A stretch of DNA of 6,446 nt from NCBI GenBank assembly GCA_002403895.1, contig DHIQ01000005.1:1-6446 (forward strand), read 5' to 3'. Within the stretch, counting starts at the first letter, position 1. Every line of letters begins with the position of its first letter. The position numbers were made by a program, and so were the translations under genes. Shown here piece by piece: positions 1-6,439 of this stretch. The notes under the pieces are model-generated. The model saw only the letters and a program-made list of their open reading frames with translations. It made no database searches and was not told the DNA's origin. The DNA is from Candidatus Neomicrothrix sp. UBA4742. Lineage in GTDB: Bacteria; Actinomycetota; Acidimicrobiia; Acidimicrobiales; Acidimicrobilacustridaceae.

Positions 1-944
1 CCGATGCCAACGCCGTGTCCCTAGTCGAGAGCTTCGCCTATTCCGACAGCTACTACGACGTGCCGTTGCTCAACGCGGTGGGTCACCCCTTCGTCGTGAA
101 CCCGGACCCCCGGATGCGTCTGCAGGCGCTGGCCCGGCGCTGGCCGACGATCTTCCTGGACGTGCCGCCGGGTGTCCCCAAGCTGGGCGGCATCGAACCG
201 CAGAAGCTGATGTTCCCGTTCGTGCGCCCCGGCCTCGCCCCCTACGTCAACCTGAGCATCGACGGAGTGGAGAACATCCCGGCCGAGGGTCCGGCGATCC
301 TGTGCGCCAACCACCGCAGCTACTTCGATGTCGCCGCCGTGGGGTTCGCCATCGCCAAACGAGGCCGGCCGGTCCGCTTCCTGGGCAAGAAGGAAGTCTT
401 CGACGCTCCGATCGTCGGGGACATGGCCCGAGCCATGGGTGGCATCCGCGTCGAGCGGGGCACGGGCAGCGACGAGCCGCTGAAAGAAGCGCTGGCGGCC
501 CTCGAGGCGGGCGAGATGGTGGCGATGATGCCCCAGGGCACCATCCCGCGGGGCCAGGCGTTCTTCGACCCGGTGCCCAAGGGTCGGTGGGGCGCGGCGC
601 GACTGGCGCAGATGAGTGGGGCGGCCGTGATCCCTATTGGATTGTGGGGCACGGAGCAGGTGTGGCCTCGCAACGCCAAGATCCCGAACCTGTGGAATGT
701 GATCGACCCACCCAAGGTCTCGGTGACCGTGGGCCCACCCGTGCCCCTGGGCCTGGACGACGCACAGGTGGACACCGACCATCTCATGGCCGCCATCGTC
801 GCCCTCCTGCCGTCCGAGGCCCGGGAGTGGCACGAGCCCACCGCCGAGGAGTTGGCGGCGACCCTGCCCTCGAGCGCGTCGGGGGACTCGGGGGACTCGG
901 CCAAGGCCGAGCACGAAGCGAGCCGCCGACCGGGCCGAGACTGA
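1..944 (+). CDS. plsC: Bifunctional HAD-IB phosphatase / 1-acylglycerol-3-phosphate acyltransferase (3' part)
   Basis: This is the C-terminal part of a gene running in from the left edge. The frame is open to base 3, so the GTG at 15 is internal rather than a start. The first residues, just before the acyltransferase domain, carry the end of a HAD-IB phosphatase domain. Its motif IV, YSDSYYD, places the metal-binding Asp codons at 45-47 and 57-59. The PlsC-like domain follows. Its HX4D catalytic motif, NHRSYFD, has His at 312-314 and Asp at 327-329. GGIRVERG and PQGTIPRG follow as substrate-binding blocks; the second has Gln where classical PlsC has Glu (EGTR). Enzymes of this family add the second acyl chain to lysophosphatidic acid at the membrane. 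The same phosphatase-acyltransferase fusion is known in actinobacteria, for example mycobacterial Rv2483c. The phosphatase substrate is unknown. The last ~25 residues are low-complexity (Ser, Gly, Asp, Glu) and probably disordered. The stop is TGA at 942-944. Confidence 0.88.
   Translation, partial: DANAVSLVESFAYSDSYYDVPLLNAVGHPFVVNPDPRMRLQALARRWPTIFLDVPPGVPKLGGIEPQKLMFPFVRPGLAPYVNLSIDGVENIPAEGPAILCANHRSYFDVAAVGFAIAKRGRPVRFLGKKEVFDAPIVGDMARAMGGIRVERGTGSDEPLKEALAALEAGEMVAMMPQGTIPRGQAFFDPVPKGRWGAARLAQMSGAAVIPIGLWGTEQVWPRNAKIPNLWNVIDPPKVSVTVGPPVPLGLDDAQVDTDHLMAAIVALLPSEAREWHEPTAEELAATLPSSASGDSGDSAKAEHEASRRPGRD
881..898 (+). repeat. 9-bp tandem duplication, 2 copies
   Basis: Two perfect head-to-tail copies of GGGGGACTC lie in the low-complexity tail of the acyltransferase gene and encode two successive Gly-Asp-Ser triplets. 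The unit is a multiple of three, so copy changes keep the frame. Replication slippage in a poorly constrained tail is the simplest origin. Confidence 0.7.
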
Positions 945-980
945 CCGATCCGATTGGCCTGCGTCGGTTGGCTGCGCGGC

Positions 981-1030
981 CGCCCGGCGGAGCAGCGGGC
1001 GACCCAATACCCGGATGGGCGAGGCCGCCC
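981..1030. terminator. GC-rich dyads between convergent genes, possible terminator
   Basis: The 139-base gap between the ends of the acyltransferase and diguanylate cyclase genes contains two short perfect dyads. CGCCCG (981-986) pairs with CGGGCG (996-1001) across a 9-base loop. GGGCG (1017-1021) pairs with CGCCC (1026-1030) across a 4-base loop. There is no T-tract on either strand, so neither is a canonical intrinsic terminator. Such stems are frequent by chance in DNA this GC-rich. Position is the main argument. Confidence 0.25.
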
Positions 1031-1083
1031 GCAGGGAGGTTTGCCGACCGGAGGGCCAAGAGAGTTGGGCGTCGCTCCCGGCG

Positions 1084-2592
1084 TCAGTCCGTGTCGACCA
1101 GGCCCGCCGCGTCGCGCCGCGCCGACATGCGCCAGGTGCCGCGGGCCCGGCGTTTGGCGTTGTACATGGCGGCGTCGGCCAGTTCCAACAGGCGCTCATG
1201 ATCGGTGCCCACCTCGTCACCGAAGGCAATCCCGATGCTGGCACTGATCTCCACCACCGGTGCCCGTTGCGGTTCACCCGTGGGGGCGGCGGGAGCGCCC
1301 GCCAGCGCGGACAGTTCGGCGGAGCGCAAGGTGCCGGCGGGCAGGCTCACCGGCTGGCTCACCACGGTGATGAGTCGTTCGGCGATCTGTTCGGCCTCGT
1401 GCGGTTCGGTCAGGCGAGGGCAGATCACCCCGAACTCATCGCCGCCGAGGCGGGCCAGCAGATCTCCAGGGCGCAGGGCGTCGGAGATCCGACGGGCGAC
1501 CGTCACCAAGACGTGATCGCCGGCGCGATGGCCGAACCGGTCGTTGGTCGACTTGAACCCGTCGAGGTCGAGATAGAGCACGGCCACCGGGTGCTCGGCG
1601 CGCTGGAGCTCACGCGCCAATCGATCGAAGAACAGCGAGCGGTTGGGCAGTGAGGTCAGGGCATCGTGGCGGGCGGCATGCACCAAGATCTCCTGTGAGT
1701 CACGCCGTTCCAGCGCGATCGCCACCAGGCGGCTGGCCCGATCCACCGCCACCCGCTCGCCCGGTGAGGGGTTGCCGGGCTGTCGACGCCAGACGATGAT
1801 GCAGCCTTCGATGTCGCCGCTCGACGGGAGGAAGATGGGGAAGACCCAGCAGGCCGCGAACCCCTGGCTGCGGGCTTCGGCCTGCATCGTCGGCGGCAGC
1901 GAGGTGAGGCCGGAGTGGAAGCGCGCCCGACCGTCCTCGATCACCGGCGTCCAGGGCGGGGGCTGGCCGCCTTCGGCGACCTTGGTGAGGCCGAGGGGAT
2001 CCGCGTCGGTGGCGTCGGCCCCGGACACCGTGAGCTGGTCCAGGGAGTCGAGGGACGACGCCGCCACCGCGAAGTGACCCTCGAATGGGTCGATGGCCAC
2101 GATGGCGCGGGAATCAGGCAGCCTCGTCTCCACCAATCGGGCCACCAGCCGCAGCATGGTCGAGACCGGCCCGCCCCCGGCGATCGACTCGAGGACGTGG
2201 TCGGTGACGCTGCGGTCGGTGACGTCGTGGACCTGCAACACGATGCCGTTGATGCGGGGGTCGGAGATCTGGTTGGTGCTGACCGCCTCGGCCACCCCGA
2301 TGCTGCCGTCGGCGCGCACGTAGCGGAACTCCATCGCCTTGAACGGGCGGGTCGAGTGGATGGCGTACTCCATCGACTCGAGGGCCAGCGGGAGGTCGCT
2401 GTCGGGCACGAAGTCGAGCAGGTTGCGGCCGATGAGGTCAGCGGGCGAGATGCCCACCATCGACAGACTGTCGCCCGCCACCCACACGAGCGTACCGACC
2501 GGGTCGAGAACGGCGATGACTCGGGGCGCGACCTCAAGAACGGCTCGCAAGAAGGCCGCGTCCGGAACCTGATTGAGGGGTGGTTGAGTCAC
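1084..2592 (-). CDS. PAS-GAF-GGDEF diguanylate cyclase
   Basis: A 502-residue protein, probably cytosolic, with no transmembrane segment or signal peptide. It should make cyclic di-GMP from two GTP. A PAS fold spans about residues 15-127 (ends HDVTDR), a divergent GAF-like domain about 135-300, and a GGDEF domain about 305-485. The cyclase domain looks active: D342 in LDLDGFK, N350 and D359 match metal and guanine contacts of the family, and GGDEF (383-387) is intact. RPGD at 374-377, five residues before GGDEF, is the RxxD inhibitory site for product feedback. There is no EAL domain. An Ala/Pro-rich stretch at about 416-447 lengthens the segment before the conserved SIGIA strand (452-456). 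The start is GTG at 2592, with GGGAG nine bases upstream lying inside a strong hairpin. It lies downstream of aconitase on the same strand after a 212-base spacer and is convergent with the acyltransferase. What its PAS and GAF domains sense cannot be read from the sequence. Confidence 0.92.
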   Translation of the reverse strand: MTQPPLNQVPDAAFLRAVLEVAPRVIAVLDPVGTLVWVAGDSLSMVGISPADLIGRNLLDFVPDSDLPLALESMEYAIHSTRPFKAMEFRYVRADGSIGVAEAVSTNQISDPRINGIVLQVHDVTDRSVTDHVLESIAGGGPVSTMLRLVARLVETRLPDSRAIVAIDPFEGHFAVAASSLDSLDQLTVSGADATDADPLGLTKVAEGGQPPPWTPVIEDGRARFHSGLTSLPPTMQAEARSQGFAACWVFPIFLPSSGDIEGCIIVWRRQPGNPSPGERVAVDRASRLVAIALERRDSQEILVHAARHDALTSLPNRSLFFDRLARELQRAEHPVAVLYLDLDGFKSTNDRFGHRAGDHVLVTVARRISDALRPGDLLARLGGDEFGVICPRLTEPHEAEQIAERLITVVSQPVSLPAGTLRSAELSALAGAPAAPTGEPQRAPVVEISASIGIAFGDEVGTDHERLLELADAAMYNAKRRARGTWRMSARRDAAGLVDTD

Positions 2593-2593
2593 C

Positions 2594-2623
2594 TGGATGT
2601 GCTCCCGGTCTGTTGCACATCCA
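2594..2623 (-). promoter_or_regulatory. Perfect 9-bp hairpin enclosing the diguanylate cyclase ribosome binding site
   Basis: On the minus strand TGGATGTGC (2623-2615) pairs perfectly with GCACATCCA (2602-2594) around a 12-base loop. The start codon GTG (2592-2590) follows after one unpaired base. The Shine-Dalgarno-like GGGAG (2606-2602) has four bases in the loop and its last base as the first base of the 3' stem arm. In mRNA this would hold the ribosome binding site in a loop and place a stem against the start codon, a layout suited to translational control. It could instead be a DNA operator with spaced half-sites. The dyad itself is directly visible; its role is inferred. Confidence 0.5.
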
Positions 2624-2632
2624 TTGAAACGC

Positions 2633-2695
2633 CTCTGCGACCCGGCTCACAAGGGTCGTTCGGACCACTCTCAGTGGTGGCAGAGCAGCTCTCTG
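2633..2695 (-). promoter_or_regulatory. Stacked hairpins with alternative pairings in the cyclase leader
   Basis: Three more dyads lie upstream of the hairpin that holds the cyclase ribosome binding site. CGACCC (2638-2643) pairs with GGGTCG (2653-2658), loop 9. ACCACT (2664-2669) pairs with AGTGGT (2673-2678), loop 3. CAGAG (2681-2685) pairs with CTCTG (2691-2695), loop 5. CAGAG can instead pair with another CTCTG at 2633-2637, which would close a three-way junction around the first two hairpins. Mutually exclusive stems before a hairpin at the ribosome binding site resemble a switching leader RNA. I recognise no known riboswitch class, including cyclic di-GMP types. The 5-bp stems are individually weak evidence. 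Confidence 0.3.
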
Positions 2696-2763
2696 GGCGT
2701 TGGTGGGGGCCACGGGCTGGTGGCTAGAGCCTGCTCGCGGTACTCAGCTTTCAAAGACTCGAT

Positions 2764-2792
2764 GGCCGAGGTGCTCACGAGATCCTCGGGCC
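2764..2792 (-). terminator. Probable aconitase transcription terminator
   Basis: Twelve bases after the aconitase stop, CCGAGG (2766-2771) pairs with CCTCGG (2784-2789) around a 12-base loop. Two further G-C pairs (2764-2765 with 2791-2792) form beyond a single bulged base at 2790. In the minus direction the stem is followed by a short T-rich stretch, TCGAGTCTTTG, rather than a true U-tract, as is often seen in high-GC actinobacteria. Its location suggests that the cyclase gene downstream is transcribed mainly from its own promoter. Confidence 0.45.
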
Positions 2793-2804
2793 GGTAGTGA
2801 CTGC

Positions 2805-5081
2805 TCAGACGCCCTGTTCTTGGCGAATGATGTTGAGTGCGCCCCCGGCCCGGAACCAGCCGATGTGCTCGTCATTCATGGTGTGGGAGCAGGTGAAGGG
2901 GACCATGGTGCCGTCCGGCTTGTGGATCTCGCAGGCGAGAGGGCGATCCGGGGTGAGGTCGGCCAGCCCGAGGATCGAGATGCGGTCATCGACGCCCACC
3001 TTGTCGTAGTCGGTGGGATCGGCGAACCACAGCGGCAGCACGCCCTGCTTCTTCAGGTTCGTCTCGGCGATGCGGGCGAACGAGCGACAGATGATGGCCT
3101 TGGCGTTGCGGAAGCGAGGCTCCATGGCGGCGTGCTCGCGCGAGGAGCCCTCGCCGTAGTTCTCGTCGCCGATCGCCACCCAGCTCCGCCCGGCCTCGTG
3201 GTAGTGCTTGGCGATGTCGGGCAGGGAGCGCTTCTCACCGTCGAGCTGGTCGATGCCGGTGCCGGCCTCACCGGTGAGGGCGTTGACCGCGCCGAGGAAG
3301 AGGTTGCCACTGATGTTTTCGAGGTGGCCGCGATATTTGAGCCAAGGTCCGGCGGCCGAGATGTGGTCGGTGGTGCATTTGCCCTCGGCCCGCAACAACA
3401 CGAGCAGGCCGGTGTAGTCCTGACCATCCCAGGGGGCGAACGGTTCGAGTAGCTGCAGCCGGTCGCTCGTCGGGCTGACCACGACGGTGATCCCGCGGCG
3501 ATCCTCGGGCGGCGCGATGAAGCCCATGTCGCCGGGGGTGAACCCCTGGGCCGGGAGCTCCTCACCGACCGGGACGGCCAACTTGATCTGGTCGCCGGCG
3601 TCGTTGGTGAGGGTGTCGTTGATCGGGTCGAACTCGAGCGTGCCGGCCAGGGCGAGGGCGACGACCGTCTCGGGTGAGGTCACGAAGGCCAGCGTCGAGG
3701 CATTGCCGTCGTTGCGCTTGGGGAAGTTGCGGTTGTAGGAGGTGACGATCGTGTTCTTGTCGCCCTCGTGGACGTCGGGGCGAGCCCACTGACCGATGCA
3801 CGGCCCGCAGGCGTTGGCCAGCACGGTGGCGCCGATGCGCTCGAGGTCAGCCAGCAAGCCGTCGCGTTCGATGGTGGCCCGGACCTGCTCGCTGCCCGGG
3901 GTGACCATGAGCTGGGTCTTGCAGGTGAGCCCGGCGTCGGCCGCCTGACGGGCAATGGAGGCGGCTCGGGTGATGTCTTCGTAGCTGGAGTTGGTGCACG
4001 AGCCGACCAGGGCCGAGCTGATGGCGACCGGCCAGCCCTTGGCGCGGGCCTCCTCGCCGAGCGCGGAGACCGGCCGGGCCAGGTCGGGGGTGTGGGGCCC
4101 GTTGATGAGCGGCGCCAGCGTCGAGAGGTCGATCTCGATGACCTGATCGAAGAAGCGGCCCGGATCGCCGGTCACGTCGTCGTCGGCCCGCAGGTCGTGG
4201 GCCACGGCGTTGGCCGCGTCGGCGACCTCTTCACGAGCGGTGGACTTGAGGTAGCGGGCCATGGCGTCGTCGTAGGCGAACAGCGAGGTGGTCGCCCCGA
4301 TCTCGGCGCCCATGTTGCAGATGGTGGCCTTACCGGTGCAGCTGATCGACTGCGCCCCGGGCCCGAAGTACTCGACGATGGCGCCCGTGCCGCCCCTCAC
4401 GGTAAGGATCTCGGCCACCTTCAAGATGATGTCCTTGGGGGCCGACCAGCCGCTGAGCTCGCCGATCAGGTGCACGCCGATGAGCTTGGGCCAACGCACG
4501 TTGAATGGGTAGCCGGTCATCACGTCGACGGCGTCTGCCCCGCCCACGCCGATGGCCACCATGCCCAACCCGCCGGCGTTGGGGGTGTGGCTGTCGGTGC
4601 CGATCATCATCCCGCCCGGGAAGGCGTACTGCTCCAGCACGACCTGGTGGATGATTCCCGAGCCCGGTTTCCAGAACCCGAGGCCGTACTTGGCCGACAC
4701 CGACTCCAGGAAGTCGTACACCTCGGAGTTGGTCTCGAGCGCGGCGAGCAGATCGACCTTCCCGTCGTCGCGGGCCTGGATCAGATGGTCACAGTGCACC
4801 GTGGAGGGCACGGCTACCTCGGGCAAGCCGGCCGTGGTGAACTGCAGTAGCGCCATCTGGGCGGTGGCATCCTGCATCGCCACGCGGTCGGGGTCGAGAT
4901 CGGCGTACGACTTGGCCCGCTCGAGCTCCTGGGCCTGCGGATCGCGGAGGTGGTTGATCAACACCTTTTCGGCGAACGTGAGCGGGCGGCCGAGGCGCTC
5001 ACGGCCGATCGCCACCCTTTCGGTCAGGCGTCCGTAGACCGTGTTGATGAGTTCGATCGGGGTGCTGGCATAGACGGCCAT
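2805..5081 (-). CDS. acn: Aconitate hydratase, mitochondrial type
   Basis: A complete 758-residue aconitase that interconverts citrate and isocitrate through cis-aconitate in the TCA cycle, in the cytosol, using a [4Fe-4S] cluster. Numbered from this start, the cluster cysteines are C362 ([10 protein letters not shown]), C425 and C428 (ACGPC). Active-site residues include D98-H99 (HCDH), D163 and H165 (GTDSHTP), R451 and R456 (NRNFPKR), and S646 with R648 (GSSREH). The C-terminal swivel domain reads [12 protein letters not shown], typical of the mitochondrial-type branch, and the length fits that branch (~750-780) rather than the ~890-residue bacterial AcnA. The reading frame reaches 5183, but the ATG at 5081 is preferred: AAGGAG lies six bases before it, the family N-terminus starts there, and the extra 34 residues would translate the promoter and repeats. 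It is divergent from the GntR regulator, which probably controls it. Confidence 0.96.
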   Translation of the reverse strand: MAVYASTPIELINTVYGRLTERVAIGRERLGRPLTFAEKVLINHLRDPQAQELERAKSYADLDPDRVAMQDATAQMALLQFTTAGLPEVAVPSTVHCDHLIQARDDGKVDLLAALETNSEVYDFLESVSAKYGLGFWKPGSGIIHQVVLEQYAFPGGMMIGTDSHTPNAGGLGMVAIGVGGADAVDVMTGYPFNVRWPKLIGVHLIGELSGWSAPKDIILKVAEILTVRGGTGAIVEYFGPGAQSISCTGKATICNMGAEIGATTSLFAYDDAMARYLKSTAREEVADAANAVAHDLRADDDVTGDPGRFFDQVIEIDLSTLAPLINGPHTPDLARPVSALGEEARAKGWPVAISSALVGSCTNSSYEDITRAASIARQAADAGLTCKTQLMVTPGSEQVRATIERDGLLADLERIGATVLANACGPCIGQWARPDVHEGDKNTIVTSYNRNFPKRNDGNASTLAFVTSPETVVALALAGTLEFDPINDTLTNDAGDQIKLAVPVGEELPAQGFTPGDMGFIAPPEDRRGITVVVSPTSDRLQLLEPFAPWDGQDYTGLLVLLRAEGKCTTDHISAAGPWLKYRGHLENISGNLFLGAVNALTGEAGTGIDQLDGEKRSLPDIAKHYHEAGRSWVAIGDENYGEGSSREHAAMEPRFRNAKAIICRSFARIAETNLKKQGVLPLWFADPTDYDKVGVDDRISILGLADLTPDRPLACEIHKPDGTMVPFTCSHTMNDEHIGWFRAGGALNIIRQEQGV

Positions 5082-5087
5082 GGCCTG

Positions 5088-5093
5088 CTCCTT
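5088..5093 (-). promoter_or_regulatory. Ribosome binding site of aconitase, decides the start
   Basis: AAGGAG on the minus strand, six bases before the ATG at 5081. It is the best Shine-Dalgarno match seen at any start in the window. It argues strongly against the upstream in-frame start at 5183. Confidence 0.85.
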
Positions 5094-5149
5094 CGGTTGT
5101 TCGGTCGAGCGTACGAGAAGAGACGACGATCCCGCAGGTGGGTGGTGTA

Positions 5150-5196
5150 GACAAGTATAGGACAAGTTGAACCGACAAGACAAGTAGCAGACAAGT
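5150..5196 (+). repeat. Array of four GACAAGT direct repeats, probable operator
   Basis: Perfect GACAAGT copies begin at 5150, 5161, 5179 and 5190, and an imperfect GACAAGA begins at 5174. The copies form two pairs, each with 11-base spacing (about one helical turn), and the second pair is displaced 29 bases from the first. No copy in the array is inverted. The array fills the divergent region between the aconitase and GntR genes, covers the predicted aconitase promoter boxes, and runs into the regulator's start codon. The likely binder is the adjacent GntR/UTRA protein. HutC-type operators often contain a CTTGT/ACAAG half-site, and ACAAG is present here, but those operators are usually inverted repeats. 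Confidence 0.7.
5154..5183 (-). promoter_or_regulatory. Putative aconitase promoter
   Basis: On the minus strand a -10 box TATACT (5159-5154, 5 of 6 to consensus) follows a -35 box TTGTCT (5183-5178, 4 of 6) after an 18-base spacer. Transcription would begin near 5148 and give a leader of about 65 bases before the ATG. One GACAAGT repeat overlaps the -10 and another overlaps the -35, so a protein bound to the array would block RNA polymerase. The boxes were matched by eye. Confidence 0.5.
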
Positions 5197-5926
5197 GCGC
5201 CAAACCCGTTACCAAGAAATCGCTGATGCGGTGCGTGACCGGGTGTCGACCGGCGAGCTCAGCGCGGGTCGGCTGCTGCCCAGCGAGTCCGAGCTGTCGC
5301 AGGCGTACGGCGCCAGCCGGGTCACTGTCCGCCGGGCCCTCGAGGTGCTGCGCGACGACGGGCTCGTCGATTCTCGTCAGGGGTTCGGCTGGTTCGTTGC
5401 CGCCGATCCCGTCCGCCAGGCGCTCGGGCGCCTGGGCACCATCGAGAGCCAGCTGGCCGCCGAGGGGGTGCGCTCGGAGCGGCGAGTCCTGGACTTCCGC
5501 TTCGTGGCTGCACCGGCGCGGGTACGAGAGGTGCTCGACACCGAGACCGTGTTGCGGGTCCGGCGCCTGAACTTGGCCGACGACCAGCCCTTCGCCCTGG
5601 TGACGGTGTGGTGCCCGGAGCGCTACGGCGCCGAGCTGTCACGCGCCGACGTCGAGCGCTCGCCGTTCTACGAGCTCATCGGCGTCGAGCTGGGCGGAGC
5701 GGTGCAGACGATCGGCGCCGCGGCCGCGTCGGCCCACGACGGCGAGCTGCTGGGCGTGCCTGCCGGATCGCCGGTGCTGCGCTGTGAGCGGGTGACGTCG
5801 TCGGTAGACGGACGGGCGGTGTTGGTGAGCGAGCACGTGTTCCCCGCCCACCTCACCGAGTTCGTGGTCGACCTGCCCCACGCCGATACATCCATCGCTC
5901 CCAGCGGGCTGCGCCTCGTCGAGTGA
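5195..5926 (+). CDS. GntR-family regulator, HutC subfamily (UTRA domain)
   Basis: A 243-residue DNA-binding regulator. The N-terminal winged helix-turn-helix (about 5-70) shows the GntR signature, with [12 protein letters not shown] followed by [18 protein letters not shown]. The rest (about 85-235) matches a UTRA effector domain, the small-molecule sensor of HutC/FarR-type proteins, ending with the conserved [10 protein letters not shown] strand. UTRA ligands in relatives include urocanate, sugar phosphates and fatty acids; the ligand here cannot be read from sequence. The start is GTG at 5195, the only start codon between the in-frame stop at 5168-5170 and the HTH. It has no Shine-Dalgarno sequence, so leaderless translation is likely. 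The start codon overlaps the last GACAAGT repeat, which suggests autoregulation. The gene is divergent from aconitase, the probable target, and its stop is 15 bases from the stop of the convergent DUF4190-type gene. Confidence 0.9.
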   Translation: MRQTRYQEIADAVRDRVSTGELSAGRLLPSESELSQAYGASRVTVRRALEVLRDDGLVDSRQGFGWFVAADPVRQALGRLGTIESQLAAEGVRSERRVLDFRFVAAPARVREVLDTETVLRVRRLNLADDQPFALVTVWCPERYGAELSRADVERSPFYELIGVELGGAVQTIGAAAASAHDGELLGVPAGSPVLRCERVTSSVDGRAVLVSEHVFPAHLTEFVVDLPHADTSIAPSGLRLVE

Positions 5927-5944
5927 CGCCACCCTCGTTCGTCA
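5924..5944. other. Short dyad spanning two convergent stop codons
   Basis: TGACG (5924-5928) contains the GntR stop codon and pairs with CGTCA (5940-5944), which contains the stop of the opposite-strand DUF4190-type gene. The loop is 11 bases. A weak bidirectional terminator is possible, but five base pairs without a T-tract is thin evidence, and two facing TGA stops supply part of the symmetry automatically. Confidence 0.2.
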
Positions 5945-6439
5945 GCGGCTCGTTCGGGTGACGTTGATGACCTGGTGGCCGGTGGCGTACCAGTAGATCC
6001 AAAACAGCGACAGCAATACCGCGATGCCTCCGAGGAGCATGCCGAACAGGGCGACGCCGTTGCCGCCGAGGCGACCGTTCGAGACCTGAATGCGGTAGCG
6101 GGCTTGTGATCCTTGGTAGATGGCGATCGGCCCGAAGACGAGGCCGCAGCACAGCAGGGAGACCACGCCCCATACGACTGACGCCACCGCCCCCTTGGCC
6201 ATGCCGCCGGTCGGTCGGCCCGTGGCCTGGTGGTAACCCGGATTCGGGCTCGGAGCGAACGGGCGGTGGGGAGGAGCCTGGCCGTCGCCGGGCGCGCCCT
6301 GGCCCGGCTCTTGCCACCAGCCGGGTGCCTCGCCACCGCCGGGCTTCGCCCACCAGGGGACGTCATCAGGCCCACCCGGCCCACCCGGGCCACCCGGGCC
6401 ACCCGGGCCACCCGGGCGAGGAGAAGTGGGATCAGACAT
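5942..6439 (-). CDS. DUF4190-type small membrane protein
   Basis: A 165-residue protein with a disordered N-terminal half and two predicted transmembrane helices. Residues 1-80 are rich in Pro and Gly, beginning with five Pro-Gly-Gly triplets and containing two Trp pairs (29-30 and 41-42). The helices span about 83-108 and 126-151, joined by a short basic loop containing ARYRIQVSNGRLGGNG. This pattern (SLL.CGL..GPIAIY.G then GRLGG.G.AL.G..LG) matches the DUF4190 family common in actinobacteria, whose function is unknown. The Pro/Gly-rich segment probably lies in the cytoplasm, which is inferred from the missing signal peptide and the basic loop. The ATG at 6439 is seven bases from the right edge, so its ribosome binding site is outside the window and a further upstream start cannot be excluded. 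Confidence 0.85.
   Translation of the reverse strand: MSDPTSPRPGGPGGPGGPGGPGGPDDVPWWAKPGGGEAPGWWQEPGQGAPGDGQAPPHRPFAPSPNPGYHQATGRPTGGMAKGAVASVVWGVVSLLCCGLVFGPIAIYQGSQARYRIQVSNGRLGGNGVALFGMLLGGIAVLLSLFWIYWYATGHQVINVTRTSR
6369..6413 (-). repeat. 9-bp minisatellite, 5 copies, encoding Pro-Gly-Gly
   Basis: Five head-to-tail 9-base units (plus strand GGSCCACCC, where S is C in the first two and G in the last three) encode five Pro-Gly-Gly triplets at the N-terminus of the DUF4190-type protein. The last three units are identical, which suggests recent slippage. Copy changes would lengthen or shorten the disordered tail without breaking the frame. Confidence 0.85.

Noticed and set aside
21..1277. 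418-residue open frame on the minus strand across the acyltransferase gene
   Set aside because: Arg/Ala/His-rich translation with no family resemblance. It is antisense to a clear PlsC-type gene and runs into the GGDEF gene. Long antisense frames are expected at this GC content.
2749..2754. TTGAAA on the minus strand as a -35 box for the cyclase gene
   Set aside because: No acceptable -10 hexamer lies 16-19 bases downstream (GGCTCT and similar only). A promoter in this spacer is likely, but I cannot place it.
2593..2763. tRNA or known riboswitch in the structured spacer
   Set aside because: No TΨC-arm sequence, no cloverleaf and no conserved core of a known riboswitch class on either strand, despite the clear hairpins.
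2597..2797. 66-residue open frame on the plus strand in the spacer between cyclase and aconitase
   Set aside because: No recognisable family, no convincing ribosome binding site, and it runs through the terminator and hairpin structures. The region is better explained as leader and 3' untranslated sequence.
3768..4850. 360-residue open frame on the plus strand opposite aconitase
   Set aside because: Lies wholly within the antisense of well-conserved aconitase codons. The low-complexity Gly/Val/Asp/Arg composition is typical of a GC-rich shadow frame.
5082..5183. N-terminal extension of aconitase by 34 residues from a start at 5183
   Set aside because: It would translate the -10 box and the repeat array, matches no aconitase N-terminus, and has no ribosome binding site. 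AAGGAG before the ATG at 5081 is decisive.
5150..5200. Iterons of a replication origin or a short CRISPR-like array
   Set aside because: The 7-base units have 4-11-base gaps, there are no spacers of regular length, and no replication or Cas genes are nearby. Position over a divergent promoter favours an operator.
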